Shown here: positions 22,719-33,711 of the stretch, piece after piece
How positions within the stretch are numbered: position 1 is the first letter of the stretch
Layout of the letters: every line of letters starts with the position of its first letter
Source of the DNA: Neoechinorhynchus agilis
Lineage: Eukaryota > Acanthocephala
DNA length: 64,000 nucleotides
Assembly: GCA_051530055.1 (NCBI GenBank)
Contig: CM121341.1
Span: forward strand, 3,844,001-3,908,000
Reading direction: 5' to 3'
Notes under the pieces: model-generated
Database searches by the model: none
The model's input: the letters and a program-made list of their open reading frames with translations, nothing else
Told to the model about the DNA's origin: nothing
Program-made: the position numbers and the translations under genes

Positions 22719-23290
22719 GTGCTTTCGACGGTCGTTCCAACGGTAACAAACTCCCAAAAACGTTGGACTGCTTTGCTCCACACTGCGTATTATCAGCAGC
22801 TTCTCAACTCATGCTCATCTCTCACCGATAGCGCTCGTCTCCTCGCAGTCTCAGCTCCACACTCCAGCGACTTCTTGAAGGCCGTCCCGATCCATCACCG
22901 TCGCTTTGGGACTTCGGTTGGCCATCGATTTCTCCGGTTCATATACATGTCGGTGCGGTGGGACAGTGAACGGATCGGGAACTCACGGCCGTGACTGCAA
23001 GCGTTCAACTGCTCGCCAAGCACGGCACTCAGCAGTCAACCGCATAATCGAGGAAGCCCTCTCAATGGCTTAGATTTTACTTGCCCGTCAGATTCAGCGA
23101 GGAAAAGAAGCGCCACAAGTATTCCTTGCTCGATGGCCATCAATATGTATTCATCCCGGTTGCGGTGGAAACACTGGGATGCCTCGGAAAAGAAGCCGAT
23201 TATTTCCTCTCCCGACCGGGAGTAAACTATTCGAGTTAACAAGACGGTAGAAGCGAGGACTGATGATTATATAGATACTACACTGGAGAG
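22719..23290 (+). mobile_element. REL-type LINE C-terminal fragment
   Basis: The plus strand shows DSARLLAVSAPHSSDFLKAV, then ARHSAVNRIIEEAL and, in another frame, VFIPVAVETLGCLGKEADYF. These match the post-RT part of the family seen at 38, 52 and 55 kb: a SAGRxxRH block and a VETLG block around a PD-D nuclease. The zinc-finger part is shifted or lost. It is decayed. Confidence 0.65.
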
Positions 23291-24118
23291 CAAAGGCTTT
23301 CCCAGAATAACCCCTTAGTAAAAATACAAAGTTACGTGGCTGTAGGACCAGCAATGGAAACGAAAAACGCCAAGAATCGAGGACTATCGGGAAATCATCC
23401 GGAGTGTTCGATCGATTAGATATCGTTTGGATAAGCTTATCCAAATCACCTAAAGCAATCCGAGGATTCGATTCCAGTGATGCACATATTCTTCGGAGTT
23501 TCCGTTCAGTCGTACAGCGGATTTCTCTTTATCAACTTTTCCATTGATTGTGAAAGAACTGCTTTCGCACTCATTTTAATTTTTAAGGTGGAAATTTAGA
23601 AATTGTGAGCATTCTACGATATAAAAAGCGCTATATAAAATATATTCAACGCATTTTTAAACTTTCATTGAAACATAAAGTTATACACCACATCGATTTT
23701 TATGCTCGATTTTCAGTTATACCTAGAATTTAATTTGAAACAATTGCCAGTGTTTAGCTGTTTAAAGTTACTTTACGATTCCGATCTTTCTCTAAAAGCA
23801 TTCCATAGTTATTCACCCGTTGATAAAATTTAGATTTGAAATTTTTAATGCGATTTGGCGATAAGGTCAAATGATTAACATTATTTTTAATCTATAAAAA
23901 TTCGTTAACAATGCTAATGTTCAATTTTGATCTTAAATCGTAAGATGGATTGAAACTAGATAATATTACGGGTTCAAAATAAAATGATGAATAATTCTAG
24001 ATAGAATGACAATAATTCTCAAAATTTAGAATGTAGCAATTTCAGTCTTCATTGAAGTCGTCATGACAACAAGATTAATCGCGTCCAGAAAAAGGGTTGA
24101 AAACGAGACGATTTATTC
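23291..24118. other. No recognised gene; likely 5' region of the next gene
   Basis: AT-rich sequence with no element recognised. The last 100 bp leads into the ATG at 24119 and probably includes its promoter and 5' UTR; CGCGTCCAG just before could be a splice acceptor. Confidence 0.35.
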
Positions 24119-24907
24119 ATGAACGATGAGAACGAATTACTTTTTAAACCGACGAAATTGTGTAATGCTTGCTGCAAAAAGTGTAGGAGAAATGGAAACA
24201 TCGAAGGAAAAATCGCCAAGATTGAAGGTGGTTCCAAAATGAAAAATGGATTGAAAAATCAATCAATGACGACTAAGAAAAAGATAATGCAAATGAAGAA
24301 ACGAAAGGAAAGTGGATCGATCGAAATGTCAAACCGAAAAAGTAATTTAAAAGAATCGATATGTGAGACGACGAAGTTTGAAAACGTTCAGGAGAATGAA
24401 TCGTTTGATACCGAATTAAAAGATCAACGTTCGCGAAAACAAATCATTGAGCTCTTCAAATCTTACAGTATAAAATCGATATACGAAGCACTAAACATGC
24501 CAAGAAAAGGCGAGCGAAATCAATTGATGAAATATATTGAGATTGCAATGGAGGCAGAGCACATGATGGTCGAACGCTTATTTTGTGAAGAGCTCTGCTC
24601 ATGCTTGGGTGCAACTGAACGCCAAATAATCGAAATCACGAAATTAACGGTAGATGATTTGATTAGTATTGATTTAGATATTAGAAAATCTGTAGTAAAA
24701 TATTTGGTAACATGTACAAAGTGCATTATGGCGAAGAGATGTGAAACCACTGAAGAGCGCCATTGCACATTGAACGCTCTTCTGGATGCATTGAAGAATG
24801 TTAAAGAAAACGTTAGAAAAGTAGCAAATGCTGAGCTTGAGAAATGTGATTATTTAACTCTGCTTAATGAATTTGAGAGTGATTTGATGAATTTAATGCA
24901 GAAATAA
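24119..24907 (+). CDS. Unknown 262-aa Lys/Glu-rich protein
   Basis: An intact ATG-initiated frame with AATAAA signals at 24940 and 24953, about 33 nt after the stop, so it is probably transcribed. The N-terminus has a Cys cluster (LCNACCKKCRRNG) followed by a very basic Lys/Met/Arg stretch (about residues 40-75), then a mainly helical C-terminal two-thirds rich in Glu, Leu and Cys (for example FCEELCSCLGATERQIIEIT). No signal peptide or membrane segment is evident. It sits between decayed elements but shows none of their motifs. I do not recognise the family; a nuclear role fits the basic region but is a guess. Confidence 0.65.
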   Translation: MNDENELLFKPTKLCNACCKKCRRNGNIEGKIAKIEGGSKMKNGLKNQSMTTKKKIMQMKKRKESGSIEMSNRKSNLKESICETTKFENVQENESFDTELKDQRSRKQIIELFKSYSIKSIYEALNMPRKGERNQLMKYIEIAMEAEHMMVERLFCEELCSCLGATERQIIEITKLTVDDLISIDLDIRKSVVKYLVTCTKCIMAKRCETTEERHCTLNALLDALKNVKENVRKVANAELEKCDYLTLLNEFESDLMNLMQK

Positions 24908-24958
24908 TTCTGTAGGAGAGTTTCATTTTTTCGAGTGACAATAAATATAGTGAATAAA

Positions 24959-25552
24959 ACCGAATGCGGTCTGCGCTCTTCTCAAATAGAAAAGATTTCG
25001 AAGAGACGGATCAAGTCGTATTTTAAAATAAACTTAAAATTTCTACGCCATTCCAAACTAACTCTTTTTATTGCCTTTTAAATGGAGATCAAATTCTCGT
25101 CTTGTATTTACTTTGTACATTTAACTCCCGTGGAACTTCTAAACATCTTTATTCATTGCTCGTTTTTTCACACGAATTTCTAGCTAAAACAAGTCCTAAA
25201 CGTTCACAAGTCTTATATTTTACACTTCGATCTGCCAAACTCGCTTTCGTTTCTAAAATATCTTTGCAGCTTTTTCAATCACAAAATCCAAATTATAGTC
25301 TTATTCTTCAGAAATCCATGAGTTAATCTAATAGCACATTTACGAGCGTTTCTCTTAAAATTTGGATTCATTTCATTACAATTTAAATTACTGTATAAAT
25401 TCTTTGGCCGCCATCTAGACAATCGATATTCAGTCGTGCTCTACTCACCGGAGCTATCTTTTCTCGAGTAAAGACGACAGTCATTTTACAAGGAGAAGAT
25501 TAAGATTCAAATAAATTTAAAGCATAATTCGCACCATCTTCGCTTTCTCCAA
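24959..25552. other. No recognised gene
   Basis: AT-rich intergenic sequence between the 262-aa gene and duplicate block D. A 74-aa frame at 25102-25326 has no coding hallmark. Confidence 0.4.
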
Positions 25553-28532
25553 ACGTGAACAATACTTACAAAAAGTTAAAAGTGCGTATAACTCATTCAC
25601 TCATGTTTTATGCGATTTTCGTCGGTATCGAGAATCGGTCCACCGAGAAAAAGAACCGAACTTAAAATATTTTTTGGTCGATAAAAAAGGATATTATGTA
25701 AACCTGGAGATTACATAAATGAAAGTTTTAGGCATTTTAATGCTCATTACATTCGAATGAAGTTTTACTTTATGAAATGTTAGAATTTAATCAAAGTTCT
25801 CAATTTGATAAGAGAAAATATCTAAAGACAAGATAAAGAATATCTTGTCAAATGGAAAAACGTATGTATTTGACTCAAAAAAGAAATTGATAACAAGTTA
25901 GATAAATGACTAATGATAAATAAATTTATGGTTCTAATAAATATTATAAGCTTCAAGGTTATATGAGAGATATAGCAAACCGGAGAAGAATATATTTATC
26001 CGGATTTGGAAAGTGTATCCTAGTTCAGGAGGCGAAATTACGATACTGCGAATGGAGCAGTGAGCACCCATTAAATTCTGAATCGCGACCGTCAAGGAGA
26101 AGAAGTGATATGGGCTTTGGTGGCCGCCACTTAGGATGAATGTGCTCAAGTCCCGGAGGTGGTCTCAAAACTAATTCTGTGGATAGTCTGTTAGATATCG
26201 ATTGCATTTCTACGTTTGAAATGCGTTCAAATCCGGGAGGTGGTTCCAAAATTAATTCTGAGGTTGGCCTGTTAAAAATCGATTTCATTTCTCCGTTTGA
26301 AATACGCTCAAATCCGGGAGGTGATCCATAAACTAATTCCGGGGTTTGCCTGTTAAATATCGATTGCATTTCTCCGTTTAAAATAAGTTCAAACGCAGGA
26401 GGTGGTTCCAAAACTAATTTTGGGGTAGGCCTGTCGAAAATCGATTGCATTTCTCCGTTTAAAATAAGTTCAAACGCAGGTGGTGGCCCTAAAACTAATT
26501 CTGTGGACTGTACGTTAAGCGTTCCTCGCATTTCTCCGGTAGAAATACGCTCAAAACCCGGAGGTGGTTCCAAAATTGATTCTGTGTTTGGCCTGTCATA
26601 AATCGGTTGCATTTCTCCGTTTAAAATATCTTCAAATCCGGGAGGTGGTCCATAAACTAATTCTGTGGATGGCCTGTTAAAAATCGATTGCATTTCCCAG
26701 TTTGAAAAACGCTCCAACCCAAGAGTTGCTTCCAAAACTAATTCTATGGTTGGCCTGTTAAATATCGATTGCATTTCTCCGTTTAAAATACGTTCAAATC
26801 CGGGAGGTGATTCCAGAACTAATTCTGTGGATTGCCTGTGAAGCGTTCCTTGGATTTCTCCGTTTAAAATACGTTCAAACCTGGGGGTGGTCTATTAACT
26901 AATTCTGTGGTTGACCTGTTAAATATCGATTGCATCTCTCCGTTTGAAATACGTTCAAATCCGGGAAGTGGTTCAAAAACTAATTTTGTGGAAGGCCTGT
27001 CAAAAATCGGTTCCATTTCTCCGTTCGAAAAACCTTCAAATCTGGGAGGTGGTTCTAAAACCCATTCTGTGGATTGCCTATTAAATCTCGATTGCAATCG
27101 CTGGAAACATTTCTTCGGCAATTTTTTTCTGGCAACTGCATCGCTCCCTGCAATGTTGGAACAATTTCGTGCCGTGATTGTGCTGTTGGTTTAATTAATT
27201 ACCTGTGTATCGATAAATTTGAAGAATATTCAGTTTTTTGAATGAGTACGCAATAAAACAAATGAAATGCTCGAAATTCGAGAATTGTAAAGCTATTAGG
27301 TTATTATATTTGTGTTTTTAAAATGAAGACAGTATTTCATTAGAAATAGAAATTACCATTATACAAATCCTGCGATTATTCTTCGAGTAAACACGGATAA
27401 TCAAAATGATCTTCTCATCAATATCGCAACTGTTATTAAGAGCATCAATCGTGAAATCTACAAATAATCATTATCTAAACTTTTTCGAATGAAGAATGAA
27501 CAAATTACGTTTTCGCGAAATATTTAGACTGAAGCCATGTTAGAATAGTTTGCAAAATTGCGGAAAATATATCAATACTGTGATGGATCCAAAAACAGTG
27601 CCTTAGAGCGTTTGACTTTGGCTAATCAAATCGTCGATCCTTAATTAAGAGGCCTTGATTTCGATGGAATCATAAAAATAAGATGGGTGCATATTTCAAA
27701 GTTTATTAAATGCTCAAACCTGAAATCGCCTTAAATTAAAGATATGAAAATTGAATTCGAATTGTGTGTTAATGACGAGAGATTTGTAAATGAGAATATT
27801 TTAAAGGAGCTTGAGTTCTAAGGTCATTTTTATTGCCTTTACCGCTATTTCGACTCATTATTGGCAGCGAATACTCAAGAATTATCCGGACGGATGCAAG
27901 ACGTACAGTCTTCGGACTGCCCGACCATTGAGAATTTAATGGGAAAACGCCACTCTTCCAAACTAAAACGTACAAGAAACTGAACAAAATATCACTTGAA
28001 GAGAATTGTCTTTATTTTATATCGGCCAGAGGCATTCCTTCGGCAACTACTACTCCCACATCCTTGACCCTCAAAATGTGTCCCTTATAGCACCCTTCAC
28101 ATCGTTCGTTAGTCTTTAAATCCTTCAAAATTTGAAAAACCACTTGACTTTGTAAACTTTTATCGTAGCATTCATTCTCAAACCCATCGCAAGTGACTCT
28201 ATCGCCGGCATTTGTTGAACCGTCCACTTTTAAAAGCTTTACAGTATATTCGCCAGAAGCTGAAGTTTCGTTGGCACACATTATCATCGCTTCACTTTTA
28301 ATTCCGCGGATCTTTGCAGCCTTAAGATTGCAAAGCACGATTGCCATAGAATTCTCCAGGTCAGACTGTTCAATGTGACCGACGAGTCCGCTACAAACAG
28401 TCCTCGGGCTACTTTCACCAACATTAATGAGACTAACATACAGTTTATCGGCGTTTGGATGCCGCTCCACCTTCTCGATGTGGCCAATACGAAGGTCAAA
28501 TCGAGAAATGTCAACGGGAGATGGTGGCTTCT
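25553..28532. repeat. Segmental duplication block D (partner 1477-4371)
   Basis: Second copy of the block containing the PPPGF-repeat gene and the AIMP1 tRNA-binding domain, same orientation as A. It ends at 28532, where AIMP1-like coding sequence changes abruptly to REL-LINE reverse-transcriptase sequence. Confidence 0.9.
26025..27121 (-). pseudogene. PPPGF-repeat gene, copy D
   Basis: On the minus strand 26774-26025 is open for 249 codons with eight 27-aa units and the same unique tail as copy C (PPGLEHIHPKWRPPKPIS). A stop near 26820-26864 separates it from three more units upstream (27121-26864). The array is longer and less damaged than copy A. Leader exons and a GTAATTAATT donor lie at about 27200 on the minus strand. 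Confidence 0.65.
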
Positions 28533-28534
28533 CT
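28012..28534 (-). pseudogene. AIMP1-like tRNA-binding domain, 5'-truncated copy
   Basis: The EMAPII domain is essentially identical to that of the gene at 3851-4648 and its stop and overlapping AATAAA are kept. The coiled coil and linker are absent: upstream of PPSPVDISRFD the sequence becomes a REL-LINE RT fragment. The frame stays open upstream for about 47 more codons through the foreign sequence, with a possible ATG near 28620, so a chimeric protein is conceivable, but no promoter is evident. Treat as a truncated duplicate. Confidence 0.75.
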
Positions 28535-28757
28535 TCAAAATCACACACGGCGTTGAACTGTTGGTGATGAAGTGGCGGAGTGCGTGGACGATGGCTTCGG
28601 ACCCGCAGGGTGTGCAGCATTCCATTTGGACTGGGCAATGTTGCTGCTCTATCCCTTCTGCAATACGCTTGCAAAGGATTTTACTTGCGAGCCGACGTAG
28701 AGCAGAGCCAACGGCGATGGGACGAATCCCACCAGTCTTTTTGTTCAAAGCGCACAA
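28534..28757 (-). mobile_element. REL-type LINE RT fragment (N-terminal block)
   Basis: The minus strand reads CALNKKTGGIRPIAVGSALR then RLASKILCKRI and CGSEAIVHALRHFI. This is the first RT block of the family whose remains recur at 52-54 kb (there ending ISCTLRRLSAKIICKRI). It forms the new 5' neighbour of the truncated AIMP1-like copy. Confidence 0.75.
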
Positions 28758-28759
28758 AA

Positions 28760-29068
28760 TCTAAAAATTGATGTTTAGATTGCAAAGGCCACAAGAAACA
28801 GTAAATTCAGGTGAAGTAAGCTTTTAAAGTAGATCTAGAAAAGTAAATTGATATGAATTTTATTGATGTTTTGATATCGATAATCGAGGTTATTGGTCTA
28901 AAAATTGAATGGCAGATATCACAAATCCGAAAACAGATTTGGAATCAGCGCGTTGAGATGAACTAAATAAACAGAAGCGATAAACGACTGCTATATTATT
29001 AACGTCAGAAATCGCATTGTTAAATTTCATAATAAACCATAGCAGTGAAGGAGCACTAAATTTGACAA
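28760..29068. other. No recognised feature
   Basis: AT-rich spacer between the REL-LINE fragment and the LINE inverted-repeat arm. Nothing supported. Confidence 0.4.
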
Positions 29069-29605
29069 TTAACGCTTAACTAATTATAAAATCTTTTTAA
29101 TTTTTTAATATCTGATTTTTCATTTAATTTAGGGTTAAAATTGCGTCCTAATTTTTTATCCTGTTTTGCATTTTTGAAGCTATTGCTAAAACTTTTGTTT
29201 TGTTAGGATTAAACAGGATACCCATCATTGTAGAATGTATATTAAGAAAGCCAAGAAGTTCCTTTGGTATCCAATAAGCGAAATTTGACAAGCACATTTA
29301 GATGATTACGAATTGAAGATTAATAGTGTCATAGACTGCTGAGAAGTCGAATGAGATAAATCATTTAGGTACGAGGAATAGAATGATGAAAGGAATTGGG
29401 ATTGCGAGTGTTATGCTCGTGTGAAAAGGTTTGTGGTAGAACTGAGATGCGTTTTGATTTTTTTATGAAAATTTTATTTTTGGCAAGCGGGGGAAATCAA
29501 CTGCGTAAATTTTAGAGGCTCTTCTCTGAAACATTTCAACGTGACGGATTGGTGATTTTGGAAAAGGTTGCAAAAGACGGTGTTGGTGTGTTAGCGGACC
29601 AAGGA
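29069..29605 (-). repeat. Left arm of an 8-kb-spaced LINE inverted repeat
   Basis: About 535 bp is the reverse complement of 37064-37600 with few differences. In the coding sense (minus here, plus at 37 kb) it reads LTHQHRLLQPFPKSPIRHxE, FQRRASKIYAVDF, then FDFSAVYDTINLQF and FNPNKTKVLAIA. The last two are RT-core blocks lying after the C-terminal block, so the LINE fragment was rearranged before it was copied. Confidence 0.8.
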
Positions 29606-29819
29606 CTGCGATCCTCGTTACCTCATCAGTGAGAAGAGTTCCCACAGATTTTCGCAACCTAGCGTTGCGGCGGAGGGTGGCACACGGCCATCCAATTCGT
29701 TAAGAATACCTGTCTCCGGATATTCGGAGAGACAAATTATCAACGATTCCAACGTTCAGTCGTTAACTGGCGTTGACGTTTCATCGATTTCAAGACCTTT
29801 TGACTCTCCACTTGAAGCT

Positions 29820-31115
29820 TTGGAGATCAATTTGGATGAAATGGAAGCACCTGACTCTCATCACGGGGTGTCTGCCAAGAATACGAGTGGTCAACGGCCA
29901 TCTTCTATTCCAGCCCTTCAATTACCGTCTGATCAACAAGACAATCTGAAGCCAATGTATCTACAAGTGTCATTTCAAGGCCATACTCGGCCCTTCCTAC
30001 CAAATCGAACCCTATAATTACCAAACAAGCCATGTATGATGCCCTTATAACACCTTGAGCTCACATGTTCAATAACGATTGCATAAAAAGAGTTGAAAAA
30101 TTAACATTTTTCGCCGGTACCATGCAGATTTACGCAAGTAGTTATGAATGGATGTCTAACCTGGTCGAATTCGTCAACTCCAACCTTCCAATTCAATTCT
30201 ATTCAATCTCTGCAACTTCTGAGAAAGTCCAATTTCTCGCGCATGGTTTTCAGCCGGACATGAGTCAGGAGGACAAGGATCTCTTCAAAGCATCCTTGGG
30301 ATGCATGATAAAATACTTTCTCAAATCAAGGAAATCAGGATGTCCAATACCTATTGCAGCTGTTGAACGAATGAGACATCATCGAGACGAACTCTACACA
30401 AGCAGACATCGGGCCTTTAACTGTTCTCAATTCATTTTTCTCAAAAGTCCTACTGTGAGCAAGACGATTACGTGTCCCTCGATGCAATCTCTGCCAGCAA
30501 TGGGGGCATTGGTGCCAAAACTGTACCCATCATGCGCAAGCAAAGTGTTGCCACTGCTCGAACACCGACCACAGCTCAGGCTGTGTCCCCGATCCACTCA
30601 AGAGACGTTGTGCCAATTGTCAGGGTCCTCAATCAGATTAACTACTTCTCTAGCTCCCAAAGACCAATCATCCAATTTCGTCAACTCTAGCTTCAGCGTC
30701 TTCGTCTCATGCATCAACTTCCTTCAGAAACTGGACCTTCGCAAAAGAGAATTCGATACCTGTTTCGTCAAAGTAGAATCAATAGGTGACCATTGAGCAA
30801 CTGCAACGGCGCTTGAAAGAGGCTTGCAACAACATGCTCATATTAATGCAAGCTCGTCTTACAGAGGCTTTAGTCAGTTTCGAAAGGAAAGTCAGCACAC
30901 TTCTGACAAAATTGTCGGATCTACCTGACATACTATCGTCTGCTTTCACGCAACCTAAATCATCCCTCCTTAAAAGGAATATGAAAAATCAAGTTGACGA
31001 TGATGATAACCTCACAGGCGGATTTGTGGATAAGGATTCGGAATTTGTGAGTCGAATCATCAAGGAACAACCTGAATTGATCTGTCACGATAAATTAAAT
31101 GAAGAAGGAATTTAA
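29820..31115 (+). mobile_element. LINE ORF1 (PRE_C2HC plus CCHC zinc knuckles)
   Basis: 30065-30470 reads as a PRE_C2HC-like domain (KVQFLAHGFQPDMSQ, then PIPIAAVERM). After a frameshift, 30480-30638 gives RCNLCQQWGHWCQNC, KCCHCSNTDHSSGC and RRCANCQGPQSD, the gag-like zinc knuckles of Jockey-clade LINE ORF1. 29820-30020 (Ser/Pro/Gln-rich) and 30786-31115 (helical, ending in an acidic patch) are probably the ORF1 N- and C-terminal parts. The frameshift and a TAA right after the knuckles show that it is dead. No ORF2 follows directly. Confidence 0.6.
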
Positions 31116-31728
31116 TCTTCTCCAAAGGTTCACGTGAATCGATTGGAGGGCGATTCCTATCAATAAAACGCCAATCAAAAGGATCAAGTAGATTTTATGT
31201 GGAGAATGCGATCATTTTTGTATTCTCAAATGAACAATAACTATAGAGAGCTTCAAAGCAATATCGAAACGGTCTTTCATATAAGGTTTATTTTTCGTGT
31301 CACAATGCAATTGACTCAATTTTTAATTACGATACAATTTTTATTCTTCATTTTAAACCGCTTAAAAACAAAAAGACAAAATATTTAATAAATCTTTCCA
31401 TAATTCAAAAAGCATAAATTCACCTTGAATTTAGAAAAAAATATATAAAAATTCTCTCAGTAATTTACTTTCATATTTAGTGTTTCTTTTAAGAGCTTCA
31501 AAGCTTTAAAGAATAAAGAAGGGACATTTAATAAGGCTTTTCGAACGCTTTAAAATTTGCTGATTTACTTCGCATTTAAGACAACAAAACTTTAGCTAAA
31601 GAGACACAAACGCATTAGATAGTTAAAATCCAAAATAACCTAAGGATACTTCTTAACCTGACTAAGATTGTGTTTAATACTACCTACTAAAAAAACAAAT
31701 GGAGCAACACTAAAAGTAAAAAAATAAA
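31116..31728. other. No recognised gene
   Basis: Strongly AT-rich sequence with no repeat or coding hallmark. Confidence 0.4.
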
Positions 31729-32131
31729 CTAATTCATTCCTTCTTGTTCATCAGACATTTCATCAGTGATGTCGTCATCGAACGAGATGTCTTTCACAAA
31801 GATCTCATTCAGAACATGGTTAGACGAAGATCGAGCACTCTGGTCTATTCCACAATTCCGCCTATATTTGATGTCCTTTATCAAGGTTCTGAGCTGACGA
31901 ACCATTTGACGTGATTCTCGGAGCGCTTGTTCAGTCTCTTTGATTTCCGTATAGCATTCGGTTCCATTCACGCATTTCATCAGTCTCATGCTCGTCTCCG
32001 TTAGGCTTGATTATTGATTCAATTTCCAACTGAAATATGCGTTTTAAGACTAAAACTCTAAAAAGTACAAACCTCGCCTAATGAATCTTCGCTTGTACTA
32101 TCCAATTCCTCGTCCGTGATTATTTTTGACA
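31729..32131 (-). CDS. Small acidic/coiled-coil protein, one or two exons
   Basis: A minus-strand ATG at 32131 starts MSKIITDEELDSTSEDSLGE, then a possible 44-bp intron (GTTTGTAC to ATATTTCAG). After it, one frame gives 32 codons to a stop and another (ATG at 31989) gives an 86-aa helix-rich frame (ALRESRQMVRQLRTLIKDIK, ending FDDDITDEMSDEQEGMN). The frames do not join with these splice sites, so the model is unsettled. No family is recognised. Confidence 0.35.
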
Positions 32132-32176
32132 TTCTGAAATTAACTTTATTGTTTCAAAACAAACAGCCTTTTTACA

Positions 32177-32722
32177 TTAAAACTTTTTTAATATCAAAGC
32201 GCTCAAAGTTCCGATTAGAAAATCGAATCCATTGCCTTGAGGATCTACAATAAACTTTTCTAAAATCGCTGATTCTCTCATAAAAATAGCTGGCTGTACG
32301 GTTATAAAAAAATTTAAATTATTTACTTTTTTTGTTATCAGTGAACACATTTAATTATTTATAAAACTTCCGATAAAAACGGCGAAACCTCTTTGTCCTC
32401 CGTTGTCTCTAGGATCGTTCATTAACTTAATCGCCGATTCTTCGATAAAAATAGTTGGTTGCACGGGTTCCCTTCTTGTTGTTACGGCCAACAATTTTTA
32501 AAAACATTGATTAAAAATTCTGCTTGGTCCGACGGCACCAATTGTCTCAATGGCGAGATATTTTTGAAAATGTAGAGCAAGACGGACCGAGGCGTTTCTA
32601 TTTCTCACACCGCCCTTCACCGGTTCCTGAAACTGTTTGTCACAAATATGAAAAGAGCATTTTCCGTTAGATTTGATAGCATATCTTTGTAGTTTGATGC
32701 CGAAATAAACCTTAGACTTCAA
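32177..32722 (-). CDS. Tandemly duplicated C-terminal exons, unknown family
   Basis: Two minus-strand frames, each ending in a stop, are related: 32498-32351 gives EPVQPTIFIEESAIKLMNDP then FAVFIGSFINN, and about 32300-32177 gives VQPAIFMRESAILEKF, then FDFLIGTLSALILKKF. Shared positions (QPxIF, ESAI, DPxxNG, IGxxxx) mark an old tandem duplication of a protein C-terminus. An upstream frame (32722-32498, QRYAIKSNGKCSFHIC) is in phase with the first copy but separated by a TAA at about 32498. I do not recognise the domain. Confidence 0.4.
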
Positions 32723-33093
32723 ACTAAATATCGATCCCTTATAAACTTAAGTGCAAGGAAATATCTACACTCGTTACCACTTACTTTAGATTGATTAACT
32801 TAAAAGATGAATATTTGAAGAAGTTGAATAGCCGTATCCAAGATACAAATAGATACTGCGATTTGAATTAGAGATTGAATAGCATTTTAATACCAGAATA
32901 AAGCCTCAAAAATACAGTTCTCAACATTTTACCACTTGAAGATTTGTTGTGAAAAATCACACAAACATATCTTCTTGGCAGAAAATTCTTAAAGTCATTA
33001 GAAAACGAAAATGTCGATATTTGAGGTACCAGGGAGTGTGATTGGAATTATTGTTTAGGTCTACACCCGGTAAATGGTCATTTATTAAAGACG
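32723..33093. other. No recognised gene
   Basis: AT-rich spacer. From about 33050 it runs into the hammerhead-like motif on the minus strand. Confidence 0.4.
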
Positions 33094-33121
33094 TTTCGAA
33101 CCTCGTCGGGCTCATCATCAG
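33094..33121 (-). ncRNA. Hammerhead-like core, Penelope pseudo-LTR type
   Basis: The minus strand reads CTGATGA, T, GAGCC, CGACGA, GGTTC, GAAA, CGTC. GAGCC and GGTTC form a five-pair stem II with one G-U, and the core CUGANGA plus GAAA is complete. A GUC/GAC pairing around TTTAATAAAT could serve as stem III, but the expected U-H cleavage position is not obvious. A Penelope RT fragment in the same orientation lies 1.8 kb upstream (35205-34891). Published Penelope elements carry hammerhead motifs in their pseudo-LTRs. Confidence 0.5.
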
Positions 33122-33319
33122 TTCTAAAATGCAAGTGAATAAGTAATTATTCCGCTCTAATAAGAAAACGAGACGTAACTTCAATATACTAGCCAAAATG
33201 CCGAAATTTTTCTAAAAGAATTCGGCGAGCAACGCGGAATAAATCCTAAGAGCTATAATATCAAATACAATGAAGTTTAACATTGAGGTTAGAAATTCGA
33301 GACGTACGCCTTTTTATTC

Positions 33320-33583
33320 TCATTGATTCGATTCACTGAACTGCTTATCGAGTTCTAATACTTTCAACAAGAAATTTCTTTGATCTTCTGCGCGTGTAGC
33401 TTGCCGTTTGTATCGTTTCGGCTTCATTTTCTTCTCAGTGTTAATAAATGTGAAATCATGGCGGTCCACAGACAACGGTCCGTATAAGTAAGGAACTAAA
33501 GGAATGTTGTTGTCGAATTTCCATTGCTTAGCTGCTAATCGATTAATTGGTGATGAGAACAGCGTCCGTTTTAATTGATTCAT
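33320..33583 (-). CDS. MRPL52: Probable mitochondrial ribosomal protein mL52
   Basis: An 87-aa protein with a short basic N-terminus fit for mitochondrial import (MNQLKRTLFSSPINRLAAKQ). Then PYLYGPLSVDRHDFTF corresponds to the mL52 signature YGPLxDxPDWSFxDG, and a basic helical tail follows (KRYKRQATRAEDQ). It would be a large-subunit mitoribosomal protein. It is shorter than vertebrate mL52 (about 120 aa). The ATG at 33583 is chosen because the open frame upstream is hydrophobic and unlike the family. An AATAAA lies within a few bases of the stop (33313-33318). Its neighbour on the same strand is another mitoribosomal gene. Confidence 0.5.
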   Translation of the reverse strand: MNQLKRTLFSSPINRLAAKQWKFDNNIPLVPYLYGPLSVDRHDFTFINTEKKMKPKRYKRQATRAEDQRNFLLKVLELDKQFSESNQ

Positions 33584-33711
33584 ATGAAATAGGGAAAACA
33601 AATAGAGAAAAACGGTGGACAATATGGCAGTTGATTGCAAAATAATTTATTTTTTTCTTTTAATTTTCAGAATTTCGGATCAAGCGGACCTTCGAACCGA
33701 AATGGATGTTG

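Noticed and set aside
30472-30690. 72-aa frame over the zinc-knuckle region as its own gene
   Set aside because: The Cys/His pattern appears only in a different frame, which identifies LINE ORF1.
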